Shown: piece by piece, positions 54,154 to 64,000 of the stretch
Numbering within the stretch: position 1 is the first letter of the stretch
How the letters are laid out: every line of letters starts with the position of its first letter
NCBI GenBank assembly: GCA_031213475.1
Contig: JARUPZ010000005.1
Span: forward strand, 4,069,732-4,133,731
Reading direction: 5' to 3'
Origin: Nereocystis luetkeana
Lineage: Eukaryota; Sar; Phaeophyceae; Laminariales; Laminariaceae
Length of the DNA stretch: 64,000 nucleotides
Program-made: the position numbers and the translations under genes
Notes under the pieces: model-generated
Seen by the model: only the letters and a program-made list of their open reading frames with translations
Told to the model about the DNA's origin: nothing
The model's database searches: none

Positions 54154-57100
54154 CTACCCGACTACCTCATACTGCTGCTGCTGCTGCTGACGCGACTGCT
54201 GGCCCAAGCGCAGTCGCGGCCCCCCCGCAATCCGACCCCAGCGGCCTCCCAGCTTCCCGGCGGCAAAGGCAGCCACCACGGCCACCGCCGCCGCGAGCAG
54301 CAGCGACAACTCCACCCAAAACTTCCCCTCTCTCTCCCCACCCGTCCCCCCCACTCCCCCCCCGTCCCCCCCCCCCAACCCCCCCTGCCCCCCACTCCGG
54401 CCTCGGGAGACCCCATCTCCCTCCCCCCCACCATCTCCAACACCACCACCACTACCATCTCCACCCCCCTCGCCGTTTCCAGCTGTGGTGGGTGGCACTC
54501 CGTCGGCAGTGGCGCGCCAGTGGGCGTGAGCCTCTCGGGCCTCGGCAAGGCGGGCGAACCACTTGGAGGAGTCCTTGGGGGTGCGGGCCTGGTCCGCGTC
54601 GTAGTCAACGTAGGTCAGCCCGAAGCGCGGGGTGTAGCCGTCGGACCACTCGAAGTTGTCCAGGACCGACCAAGCGTAGTAGCTCCGAACGTCGACGCCA
54701 TCCTCCACGATCTGTTTTCGTGTTTGCGTTTTTTTTTTTTTAATTAGATTTCATTAAAAAGAGACGTTTTTTTTGTTTCGGTATGCATTGCCGTTTGGTG
54801 TTTGTGTCAGTTTTGCTGTTGTTGTCATTTTTCGTTTGCAACGAGAAGTGTTTTTTTCATTTTCTTGTTCATTTCTGTTCATTTTTTACTTTGCTTTTTT
54901 GTCGAAGTCGTTGTTTTAATCTTTCGCCAGTTGTTTTTTTTCAATGCTTTTTTTCGTGGCATGATTACTACTGTCGAAAATACAAGCTCCGATTGGTGTT
55001 CATACCAGAGGCGAAGCGGGGACTATACTCCAGGCCGGAGCGGTATCCCTCGTCATTGATTACTTTTGCTGTCAGAGCGACTCTCGAAGTTGTCCAGGAC
55101 GGACCAGGCGTAGTATATATATATTTCGGGGGACCACAGTTACTAGGACCAAATGTAGGTCGCAAAAAGGTTTAAATTTATAGGTTTTTATGTATACTAT
55201 AGGTCCTATTAACTATGGTCCCCCGTAATAGTAGCTCCTCGAACGTCCAAGTCGCTCTCCACAATCTGCCAACTTTATTCGATATTATTCTATTTTTCTC
55301 GTATACGTTGTTTCGTTTCGTCCTTTGGTTCGCAATAATTTCTTTCGTTTTTTTCACAAAGCTACGAGTATCTAGTCGTTTGTTTGGTAAACAACCTACC
55401 AGGTACCAAACACAAAGAGCCCCCCCCCCCCCCCCCCTCGTCCCGAAGCACTCACCGCAGCCACCATCGATCGCAGATACCCGTCATAAAACTCCTGCCG
55501 AGCCCCATCAGCCAACGCTTCCTCTAAGCCCATCCCCGTCTCACCCTCCCTGTCCATCCCGTTCTCTGTCACCATGATCACCGGACTCCCGTACCTCTCT
55601 GCCACATGCTTGAGCAGCACGCGGAACCCTCCGGGTACCGCTGTTAGCCACGGCGACTCCGTCGCGAAGCCGTTAGGCTTCCCCTCGAGGTCAAGCTTGC
55701 TCTGGACGGCACCGAGGTCTTGCGCCCATCCGTCCCGGGGGGGGGTCTTGGGAAGGTCTATCCCTGCAGCCTTGGCCGCCGCTGCAGAGGTGCCGTTTCG
55801 GGGGGGGTCGGTGTCGGGGATGTCGGTGTAGTACCTGGTGGTGGTGGTGGTGGTGGTGGTGGTGATGGTGATGTGGTGGTTGTTGTTGGTGGTGGTGATG
55901 GTAGTGGCGGTGGTGGCGGCAGCACCAGTAGCAGCAGCAGCGACAAAAAATCAAGCAGCAACAACAACACGAAAAGCGACGTCAGCGGCAGCAACAGCAG
56001 CAGCGCTAACATCGCATGGGAGGCGTACGTAGCGTTTCGAGACTCGCGGAGAATGCTTCAGGGACAGCGGTACTCATATAACTGCTCAGCGGATATAGCC
56101 TCCGACGGTCGGTGCCCTGCCAGCGAGCCGATTCTGCGCCCGAGGTCACAAGCCATAGCGCTAACGCGCCTTCCGATCGCCTCTCTCCTTCTTTCCCTCC
56201 CCCTTCCACTCCCTCCCTATCTCCCTCTTTCCCTCTCTCCCCCCCCCCCCCCCGCTATCCTACAGTAGGAGATAGATGGTGGCCACGGGCGGCCAAACAG
56301 GAAGGAAGGGGATAGGATTAGCAAAAAGTTTCTATGTAATATATGGAAACAACGCAATGAGCGCCCAATTGTTGGAGGTGGCTCTATTAGGAGTAGGAAC
56401 GGTGCCCCGTCTCGAAAGGGATGCGTGGTTAATGGTAAAATGACTAAGGCAAGCAACAAATAAGTACGCCCCCCCCCCCCTCCCCGCTCCGTCCCCCCCT
56501 CCGTCCCTCCCTCCGTCCCTCCCTCCGTCCCTCCTCCCCCCCCCCTCCCAAACCTCCCTCTCAAACCCACGAGGCAGCTGCATGGTACTTCCATTGCTGT
56601 CTCTGGAAGTGGCCACACGTTAATAAATAAATCAATGCATTGACGCTGTGCCATCCATGTGCAAGAGAACCCGCCTCAAAATCGGTTCTTAGTAGGATGC
56701 AGCTCACCATTCATGCGACTGGCCCAACACCTCACGGCGCTTCGCGCGTGGCGCAGAATAATCTGTCTGTTCGGTGAAAACCCGACATGCTCCGTCCCGG
56801 CATTGCAGAGATGCGAGGGTCTATGTTCCCACGACTACGGCCATGCATGATAATGAGTACACCCCTCCTCCCCCCTCCCCCCCAAGCAACACCTGCCTGA
56901 TCGGTGCAAACGCGACGTGCTCCGTTCCGGCATTGCAGGGATGTGAGGTTCTATGGTCATACGGCTACGGCCATGAATGACTTGAGTGCACCCCCTCCCC
57001 TCTCCCCCACCTCCCTCCCCCCCGCCCCCTCTCACCAAGACGTATAGTGGTTTAGGCCGAAGAAGTCATTGCTTCCCATCAGCAGCGCCGCTCCGACTCC

Positions 57101-60100
57101 GTGAACTTGGGGAGCCGCACCCCCACCCTGTCCCTCATGCTGTGGGGGTAGTCCCCGAAATAGATGGGGTCCGCCCACCAGCCGAGCTGGAAGTCGACGG
57201 CGCGCTCAGCGGTTTTCTTGTCCTCGTCAGAGTCGGGGTCTATCGGCTGTGGCAAAGAAACGCGTGGGGACAAAGAAAAAAAAAAATGTAAAAAAGGCAA
57301 ATATAAAAAACACCGAAAAAAAAAATACCAGGTAAAAATCAATACTGAAAAAAAATAGACGGCAATATAACATGAAACACTAAAACTACTGAAATATAAC
57401 ATCACTCCGGATACTATTAATAAATGCAATACTACCTTAACATCAGTACGTAAGTAAAAACTATAGTAATAATACGCGTAAAAGTAGCAATATCACGCAC
57501 TCGTATCAGGTTGGTAGGCTGTTCAGGTGGTTTGGTTCCTGTTGGGGTCAAGGTACGGGCGAAGACCCAACCCAAACCCTAACCCTAACCCTGTCCCCAA
57601 ACCGCAGCCAAAACGGGCCAAAATTGGTCAGCACAGACGCGGCTGCGCCGCGTTTGCATCGAACCAGGAAATTTCACATTTGCGGACGACGATTCCGGAG
57701 TGCAGACCGCGCTACGCAACTTCCAAGTCAAACACACACACACCTAAAGGTCCATACTNNNNNNNNNNNNNNNNNNNNNNNNNNNNNNNNNNNNNNNNNN
57801 NNNNNNNNNNNNNNNNNNNNNNNNNNNNNNNNNNNNNNNNNNNNNNNNNNNNNNNNNNAACAGGGAGACAACGTGAGAGGTGGGTGGTGGCCGCGCTGTG
57901 CGTGCGAGCTTGCCGTGTGCGAGCTTGGATACGATCCAAACCAAGGGTAAGCGAAGGGAACAAACTTAGGCATGCCACTTTTTGGTTTTGAGCCCCCGAC
58001 AAGGCGAGGGGGGGGGGGGGGGGGGGGGGGGGGGGTAGTCCGTATCGTGCATGGCCGACCGTAGTCCGTATGACCATAGACCCTCGCATCGGGAGGGGGG
58101 GGCTCATTCGTTGCTTGTCTTATTACGGGGGGCCATAGTTAACAGGACCAAATATTGTTGGTAAAAATGTTTAAACATATAGGTTTTTATGTGTACCATA
58201 GGTCCTGTTAACTATGCCCCCGTAATAGTAATTTGACTACTGACCACATCCCTTTCGAGACAAGCGGGGGGGGGGGGGGGTACTCATTTTGTTGCTTGCC
58301 TTAGTCATTTGACTATTGACCACGCATCCCTTTCGAGACGGAGCACTGTTCCGACTCCTAATAGAGACACCTCCAACTATTGGGGGGGGGTATACTAAAA
58401 TCAGGTATGTTTTAGTTAATTTTTGACAAAAACCCCAATCCGCTACAGTATTGATACAGTAGCTTTCTTTCAACTCCGGCATGGTGACGAGTGTGACTCC
58501 GTTGTCCCTTTTGTCACAGGGTCACATGACGCAGCCTGCGGTCGGGTCAGTTGTTTGTTTACATTAAGAGTGTTTGCGACAGAAGTATCAAAAAAAAAAA
58601 CTTCACGTCCGCTAAAAAAGCGAATTTCCTTTCCTTCCTGATTCCGGTGTGTTTTGCGAGTGAGGTAAACAAATCCTGCAGGCGACGCCTCCGAAAATAA
58701 GAAGGGCAGGGGGGAGGTGAGGCAAACGCGGCAAACAAAAAAAACGAAAAACAAAAAAATAGCGTGCGAGTAGCAACGGCAGCCCAGCAACGTTTCGGCG
58801 CAGAGTTGACCGCGATGCCACCACTGCCATCCCACGACTGCAAGCAGCAGCACAGCAAGCGGCAGCGTGCTAGCGCTAGCCGCAGCTAGGGGGCAGGTTG
58901 AGCAACAAAAATAAACAGCACCAGCACCAGCACCAGCACCAACCAGCTTCCATTTTTGGATTGCCTGCTGCTGCTGCTGCTGCTGCTCCTGCTCCTGCTG
59001 CGCTCGGCCTACGCACGCCACAGCGCCGGCGGGCTCCTCTCCGCCGCCGTTGCCGCGGCCGCTGTTGCTGCTGCCGCCGCTGCTGCTGTTGCTGCTGCCT
59101 CTGCAGCAGCTCCAGTGTGGTGGAATCGAAATGATACACGAGCTGTCGCGCTCTGTGCGAGTACAAGTACGAGTGTGATTGCGAGTCCTTTTTGGGAACG
59201 AAGCATCCTCCACGTCGTCACCAAGTAGGCAAAAGCGTGTACCCTACGTAGCAGCGGCGGCGGCCCGCTGGCACAATCCAACGCCGCTCGTGCGCCCTAT
59301 ACTCAAGCTACATATCTCGAGCCTCTGTGCTCCCTCCCAGTGGTTGTCGTGATGCGTACAGCAAGCAGCATGGGGCAAGGAAGATGCTCGGTGTTTTGAT
59401 CCTTCGAGATTTTGAGATGATGCGTTCTGCGTCGGGATAATGCTCGGTGCGTGTAGGCCAATGAAACAGAGAGCCCAAAGTCACCTCAACTTTTGATGAA
59501 ATCCTGAAGTCGCTGCGAGTACTTTTTTCGCGTTTTTTTTCAGAAATTTACCTCAAAAAGTTACCTCGGGAGAATTTTTTGGAAAAACAAAAAATAGCAA
59601 ACACTCCATTCTCACGATTGGGATCGGGTCGGGTCGGGACGGGTCGAGTCGGGTCGGGTCGGCTCAGGAGGTGTTCAAGCTCTTGCAGGTCGGGTCCGGT
59701 TGTGTCGGGCACCTTACCCGACCCGACCTGACCCGACCTGACCCGCGAAGCTTGGCGCGACCCGTGAACAGCCCTCCTTTTTTCCGTCTCCGTTATCACA
59801 CCCCTATGAAAAACTGTCCTTATAGACTGAGACAGAGTGACACATCTCATCTCACCATTCCCCAGTCGCAGTTGAGAGTGATGCCGATCACACCCCCCTG
59901 CTCCGCCTTGTACCGCGATCGGTAGACGGACACCGCGCGGGCATGGGCAATGAGAGCGTTGTGGCCGGCCAGGTAGGGCTCGGTGAAGCTGTCACCCTTG
60001 TCGCATACCTTCCTGCATGCCGAGAGGCGAGGGCGGGAGAGGGGGGAGAGGAGGGAGGAGGGGAGAGGAGGCAAGGGGATGGAGAAGGATGGCAGGGGGA

Positions 60101-61764
60101 TGGAGAAGGGCGGGGGGGGGGGGGGGGGGAGGGCGGGGAAGGAGCGGGGGGTAGTCAGCCACGGCAAGGTGCATTGGGGTGGGCGGCAACAACCAAGACG
60201 GGGGTAGGAAGAGAAAAAAGGGGTGGTGGGGGAGGGGGCGGGGGGGGGGGGGGGTGTACTCGATAGGAGAGGTGTACTCGATCTCATGCATGGCGGTAGT
60301 CGTATGACCGTAGACCCTCGCATCCCTACAATGCCGGGACGGAGCATGTCCGTTTTTCACCGGCCAGGCAGACATTGCATGCACCAAGCGCGAAGCGGCC
60401 GTGAGGTTGTCCGGCGAGTCGCAATGAAAGGGTGAGCTGCATCCTACTAGGGGGGGGGGGGGGGGGGGGGGGGGCTCTAGTTCCCCCCACAGACGTTTCG
60501 GCCCACGACCACGCCTACACAAGGCGGTGATGCGGAAAAGCTTTTCACCCCCCCCCCTCCACACCGGGCTGCACGCGCTGCACACCTTTCCCATCCCCTC
60601 CCTCCTTCGCACCTTGACACTATTAATAGGATAAAGACTTGTATCCTCATGGGTGTGATGGTACATAGCTAGAATAGGCAGGAGAAGTGTGGGGAGGGGG
60701 GCGCGAAGCTCGTGGTCCAGCTGGAAAACAGTAAATATGACAGCAGCTAAGAAAGTACTAGGATGCTCAAGTACGACAAATACTACAGTTCTAAGAGCAG
60801 AACTGGGAATGTACCCTCGCGAGGCAAAGAGAGGCGTGTGAAAGTTGCACTGGCAATATAAAGTAAGGAACGTGCCAAAAATAATGTCGCCATCCATAGC
60901 TGATAGAGCTGTACGGGAGAAAGAAACAACACGGTGAGCTGGAGTAAGGTGGGATAGCGTAGTGGAGAAGACATGGAAGGGTATAGGAGGAAACCAAGAA
61001 GATGTGCTGTCCATGGACAAGTTTGGGGGATACAAGACGGAAGAAAATAAATGATAACAGCATGAAGAAAACGGCTAGCGCTAAGAAATAAGGTGAAAGA
61101 GGAGAAACACTTAGACGTGTACGGGGGGGGCTATGATAAAAAATAGGAATGAAAACGTATGTGCACGGCGCAGTGGACTTCGCGTGAAAACGCTGTGACG
61201 CGGTTTCGTGTAGGGAATCTGTGCCGGCCAGAAATATGGAAGAGATACATAGTATACCAGCAGCCGGGCCGGGAGGAGCAGGACGCAGATGCACGGATGT
61301 GCCCTTCTGGCAAAGCAAGAGAGCGTAGAACTCACACAGTCGGAGAATGTGAAACGTACAAGGAGGAACGGGATGTATCAACGAAGATTATGATAATAGA
61401 GGATGAGAAGTTTGGTAAACTAGATAGTAAAGGCAAACCGATCGCTATGCTAGGAGATGGACGGTGGCCACAGGCGGCGAAACCGGAAGGAGGTAAGACT
61501 AGTAGAACAGCACGTCGAAACAACGTAATGAGCGTCGAACTGCTGGAGGTGTCTCTAAAAGGAGTAGGAACGGTGGCCCGTCCCGAAAGGCATGGGTGGC
61601 CAATGGTCGAATGACTGAGGCAACCAACCAATGAGTACGCCCCCTCCCCCCGCCCCTATCCCCCTCTCCCCCGCCTCTCCTCCCTCCCTCCCCCCCCGCC
61701 TCCTTTTCCTCCCCTCCTCCTCCTCCTCTTCCTCCTACTGCGCCCCCTTCTCTCTCTCCCCCCC

Positions 61765-61799
<35 letters not shown>

Positions 61800-62179
61800 T
61801 CCCTCCTCCACACTCCTGTCACCTGTCTGAGCATCGCCCCGGCGCATGCATGCCCGAAGAGTAGCCGTGGTGAATGAAAGACCAGGGCTCGTTCAGGGTC
61901 AGCCACTTCTTGACCTGGAAGCGATAAACGCCGAACCAACAGCAACAGGAACAACAGCGATCACAGAAACAGAAACACCAAAAAACAACGCCAACAATAA
62001 AATCAGAAGGAAACATTGTGATGAAAACATGTTGAGTTTTATCATCATTATCGTCAACGTCACCATGATCATGATCGTCACCATCACCATCATCACTAGC
62101 GTCATCGTCGGCATCGACATCGTCATCACCATCATTACCGTCATCGCGAATATCGCCATCATCATCGCCATCATCATCT

Positions 62180-62271
<92 letters not shown>

Positions 62272-62275
62272 GTCG

Positions 62276-62325
<50 letters not shown>

Positions 62326-64000
62326 GTCATCATCATCATCATCATCATCATCATATCATCATCATCATCATCATCAGTCATCGCTCGCAATTATCCCATA
62401 TGTCGCTGTACAGACATATCACGATAGTCTGTCTATCTATCTATCTATCTATCTACAGATCATCTAGATCCTAACCTACTGTGATATGGTGTTCTGTTGA
62501 GCAGGATCTGCTTAGTACACATCCAATCCAGGGAACCTGTCCTAGACCATGCAGATTATCATTAAGGCTCCCATGCGGCAACATGAGCTAGATCATACAG
62601 ATCATACAGATCATACAGATAGGGAACCCACCTATCTGCACTCACAGATCTAGCCATCAAGTGGAAATGATATGTAGATGATCTGCAGATGGTATGCAGA
62701 TGATGTGCCCGAGGTGCGTATATACCCAGATATACACGAAAGATGCAAAAGAGGCGTTTTCGGACTCGGACACATGCTATCATACGTACGATAGGGGTGG
62801 ACCTTTTCGGTTTCTGGGGCGATTCTGACTTGATAATAATATAGGAGCTCTACCGATTACATCACTCAAAACACTGAGTTTTGAGGAAACGTGAAAGAAA
62901 GCGCTAACTCGATCGGCCTATTCTAGGTATTGAAGATACAACGAAATGACATTTTGAAAGAGGGATGACGGCAGTTACGGCGTTACGTGTAATTTCTCGT
63001 AGTGATGAAAGCCCGCCGTACGTGCGTAACTCCAAACGCTGGTTACCTGTAACTACGCGTAGGGGGGAGCCCCCATTTGCCGTAACTGCCATCCCCGACT
63101 GAAATCAAGAGGTGATGTTCCAACCATATTGGGCAAGAGTTCCTCAGTCAACCCTTTTATTGGGCAGGAAATATGCTCGAGTCTAATAACACCGGTAGTT
63201 CCACGTGATTTGTCCCAAAAACGGAACTAGAACTCCTAAAAGTGTTTTTTAAAGTAGTTTGAGTCTTCCTACGAGGTGCGGGAGAATCTACATCCTCATT
63301 TCTTTAGTTTCGAATAGCCGCATCTTCGACCACCTTTTTCCTAGTATTTCGGGATGAACTTTGTCATCATCCTTCGACCATCTTGTTGTCTGCATATACG
63401 AATAATCAGGGTGGGCTAATGTGATATGAGCGAAGTACTCATGGGCTATAGATATAGATAATATAGCCTTCAGTTTTGAAGTATCAGGCATACGAGAATC
63501 ATCCAAAGAATGGATTCACCCGGCGGATATTCCGTTAGTCGAGAGTAACGTTCTTTTAGGAATGTCCTTTGGGGCGGATAGTCCGTTAGACGAGAGCAAT
63601 GTTCCTTAACGCAGTTGGGACCATAAAGTGAGAAGTTCTTATATTATTACGGGGGACCATAGTTAATAGGACCTATGGTATACATAAAAACCTACCGTAC
63701 ATATTTAACGATTTTTACCAAACAATATTTGGTCCTATTAACTATGGTCCCCCGTAATAGCAGAAGAACGATCGGTAGTCATAGGAAAGTTCTTTGGGAG
63801 TACGTCAGATAAGAGGAATTTAGGAGCACCTGTGGCGTGGGGTGGGACGAGTACATCTGAGTGTCGAGTCCCACCCCCCCTACCTCTCACTTCTCTACCA
63901 GAGCACCTCCTCAGCTCTCGCCATCAATAAATAAGATATAAACCAAAAGAAGCGAAGCTCTGCTTTCCAGCTACCAGATACACCTGCGTCACTCACCCTT
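54154..64000 (-). CDS. Membrane-anchored family 1 glycoside hydrolase, 5' part outside window
   Basis: Beta-glycosidase of family GH1; likely hydrolyses beta-glucosides outside the cytosol. Exons (complement): 63997-64000 (inferred AAGG|GTGAGT), 61914-61823, 60012-59856, 57246-57036, 55834-55456, 54711-54154. Phases fit except in 57246-57036. WLTLNEPW holds the acid/base Glu, [11 protein letters not shown] the nucleophile Glu. Other family marks are [42 protein letters not shown] and [15 protein letters not shown]. After the barrel come about 50 Gly-rich residues, then a hydrophobic helix ([20 protein letters not shown]) and a basic, Gln-rich tail. This predicts a type I anchor with the catalytic domain outside or lumenal. 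The 57246-57036 exon is one base short near 57088, between TESE and [11 protein letters not shown]. This may be sequencing error or real inactivation. N-terminus, signal peptide and first exons are not in the window. Confidence 0.88.
55000..55275 (-). pseudogene. Decayed duplicate of the last GH1 exon, split by a MITE
   Basis: In the intron 54712-55455, the minus strand reads an acceptor-like CAG|ATTGTGGAG and then I-V-E-S-D-L-D-V-R at 55269-55230. After the MITE it continues [10 protein letters not shown] and a GY...YSPRF-like stretch down to about 55000. This parallels [20 protein letters not shown] of the true exon (54711 downward). The copy has frame changes and a truncated end. It is either a tandem exon duplication or a lost alternative exon. 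Confidence 0.7.
55124..55228. mobile_element. TA-MITE copy d, inside the duplicated GH1 exon
   Basis: 105 bp, with ends TTTCGGGGGACCACAGTTA and CCCCCGTAA, flanked by TA on both sides. Removing it rejoins text resembling GTAGTAGCTCC of the true exon. Confidence 0.85.
55835..55970. repeat. (GGT)n / (CAG)-type microsatellite at a splice acceptor
   Basis: GGTGGTGGT runs for about 30 bp directly beside the exon boundary at 55834. The acceptor read on the minus strand is therefore ACCACCACCAG|GTACTAC. GTGGTGGTT and AGCAGCAGC text continues to about 56005. Confidence 0.8.
56330..56480. repeat. Dispersed repeat 'GGAGGTG.CTCTA..AGGAGTAGGAACGGTG'
   Basis: The block runs from 'AATGAGCGCCCAATTGTTGG' to 'CAAGCAACAAATAAGTACGC' and ends in poly(C). 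The same order is at about 61520-61645, and the reverse complement at 58270-58385, with fragments at 28630-28715 and 58095-58132. Like the ~500-bp family, its end abuts a C/G run. Confidence 0.6.
56560..57015 (-). repeat. Poly(C)-linked ~500-bp repeat, truncated tandem copies
   Basis: 56560-56875 carries the second half of the family ('GAGGCAGCTGCATGGTACTT' through 'CGACTACGGCCATGCATGA'). 56880-57015 repeats its last ~110 bp after a C-rich tract. Both end in pyrimidine tracts, the second close to the GH1 exon at 57036. Confidence 0.65.
57574..57592. repeat. Short interstitial telomere-like (CCCTAA) run
   Basis: AAACCCTAACCCTAACCCT, about three units, lies in a GH1 intron 167 bp before the assembly gap. 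Confidence 0.6.
57759..57858. other. Assembly gap of 100 N
   Basis: Exactly 100 N, the usual placeholder for a gap of unknown size. It lies in the GH1 intron between 57247 and 59855, so real intron length is unknown. Confidence 1.
58133..58225. mobile_element. TA-MITE copy e
   Basis: 93 bp, ends TTACGGGGGGCCATAGTTAA and CCCCCGTAA, TA on both sides. Its loop matches copy c closely. In a GH1 intron. Confidence 0.85.
58930..59120. repeat. CAG/CTG/GCC microsatellite cluster
   Basis: CACCAG, CTGCTG, GCCGCC and GCTGCT words in a GH1 intron keep several frames open on both strands, all low-complexity. Confidence 0.8.
59618..59777. mobile_element. (CCCGA)-rich hairpin element, copy 3
   Basis: The right end is ACCCGTGAACAGCCCT. 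GGGTCGGGTCGGG at the left faces GACCCGACCTGACCC at the right. The left terminal word is decayed. In a GH1 intron. Confidence 0.6.
60235..60480. repeat. Poly(G)-linked repeat between two G runs
   Basis: Family text from 'CATGCATGGCGGTAGTCGTA' to 'GGTGAGCTGCATCCTACTAG' lies between G tracts at about 60238-60254 and 60451-60473. In a GH1 intron. Confidence 0.65.
60481..61520. other. GH1 intron, no recognised feature
   Basis: CTATTAATAG is at 60620. A long minus-strand frame here is interrupted by low-complexity text and has no domain. Confidence 0.4.
61630..61805. repeat. Pyrimidine tract with a ~33-bp poly(C) run
   Basis: CCTCCTCCC-type text runs into an almost pure C run at about 61760-61797, just downstream (gene sense) of the GH1 NEP exon. 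Such runs are error-prone and polymorphic. Confidence 0.85.
62035..62385. repeat. (ATC)n microsatellite, ~350 bp
   Basis: ATCATCATC with sparse GTC and ACC interruptions lies upstream (gene sense) of the GH1 NEP exon. It yields poly-Ile and poly-Met frames that are not genes. Confidence 0.97.
62440..62710. repeat. GATCTA-rich dispersed repeat, another copy
   Basis: CAGATCATCTAGATCC, ATACAGATCATACAGATCAT and GATGATCTGCAGATG resemble 43375-43640 and 48830-49020. Confidence 0.5.
62963..63095. mobile_element. ~133-bp hairpin MITE candidate
   Basis: GGATGACGGCAGTTACGGC (62963-62981) is complemented by GCCGTAACTGCCATCC (63080-63095). Inside, GTTACGTGTAATT / TAACTACGCGTAG form a second partial stem. 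A single copy in this window. Confidence 0.5.
63520..63612. repeat. Direct duplication GCGGATA.TCCGTTAG.CGAGAG
   Basis: Two copies of about 37 bp begin at about 63524 and 63574 and differ at a few bases. Each contains a small inverted GGATA.TCC. Confidence 0.65.
63647..63757. mobile_element. TA-MITE copy f
   Basis: 111 bp, ends TTACGGGGGACCATAGTTAA and exact complement, TA on both sides. The loop is in the opposite orientation to copies c and e. In the GH1 intron near the window edge. Confidence 0.9.

Noticed and set aside
58470..59213. 247-codon minus-strand frame
   Set aside because: Lies in a GH1 intron, is driven by CAG/CTG repeats, and has no domain or splice continuity with GH1.
59992..61035. 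347-codon minus-strand frame
   Set aside because: It crosses poly(G) runs and dispersed repeats in a GH1 intron and only overlaps the true exon in another frame; Pro-rich low complexity.
61846..62427. Poly-Ile / poly-Met frames on both strands
   Set aside because: Artefacts of the (ATC)n run; the only real coding part nearby is the GH1 exon 61823-61914 on the minus strand.
63288..63506. 72-codon minus-strand frame resembling real protein ([12 protein letters not shown]...)
   Set aside because: Too short, no recognised family, and it does not fit the GH1 fold or splice phases; may be a retroelement scrap.

Overview
The window looks like draft nuclear DNA of a eukaryote, most likely a brown alga or related stramenopile. 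This is inferred from small phase-consistent exons in kilobase GT-AG introns, abundant trinucleotide microsatellites and long poly(G)/poly(C) runs, transposon debris, and a 100-N assembly gap. No bacterial operon, CRISPR array or intact virus gene is visible, and the species is not proven by sequence alone.

Two conserved multi-exon genes lie on the minus strand. A complete 6-phosphofructo-2-kinase/fructose-2,6-bisphosphatase (PFKFB) can be assembled from 11 exons between 42125 and 24402. It gives 532 residues, has a predicted N-terminal membrane segment, and its phosphatase half has altered active-site positions. A family-1 glycoside hydrolase (GH1) enters from the right edge and ends at 54154. 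Both catalytic glutamates are present, followed by a Gly-rich linker and a C-terminal transmembrane anchor. It carries one apparent single-base frameshift. An intron of this gene holds a decayed duplicate of an exon, split by a small transposon.

On the plus strand, 5744-7497 is a two-exon gene for an unrecognised protein with a hydrophobic stretch. A broken sulfotransferase (three frames, stops, a decamer array) lies at about 18860-19915. A low-confidence Ala/Gly-rich reading frame is at 973-1341.

The rest is dominated by repeats. These include a hAT-like element with 16-bp terminal repeats and a near-perfect 8-bp duplication (43938-45391) with a second partial copy at the left edge; six copies of a TA-flanked hairpin MITE; three copies of a (CCCGA)-rich hairpin element; a 2.4-kb element with about 310-bp inverted arms (10075-12453); tandem tRNA-derived units with A and B boxes (47922-48443, 51158-51486); and a roughly 500-bp repeat repeatedly joined to poly(C)/poly(G) tracts. 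Local arrays are built on self-complementary words such as TTCCATGGAA, ACTCCGAGTA and AAGGCATGCCTT.

The most striking unexplained signal is the near-palindrome TACC(A/T)GGTA. I counted 32 exact sites in 64 kb, against about 0.5 expected by chance, scattered through unrelated contexts.

The two conserved genes are both linked to carbohydrate metabolism (fructose-2,6-bisphosphate control; beta-glycoside cleavage), but nothing in the sequence shows that they are co-regulated.
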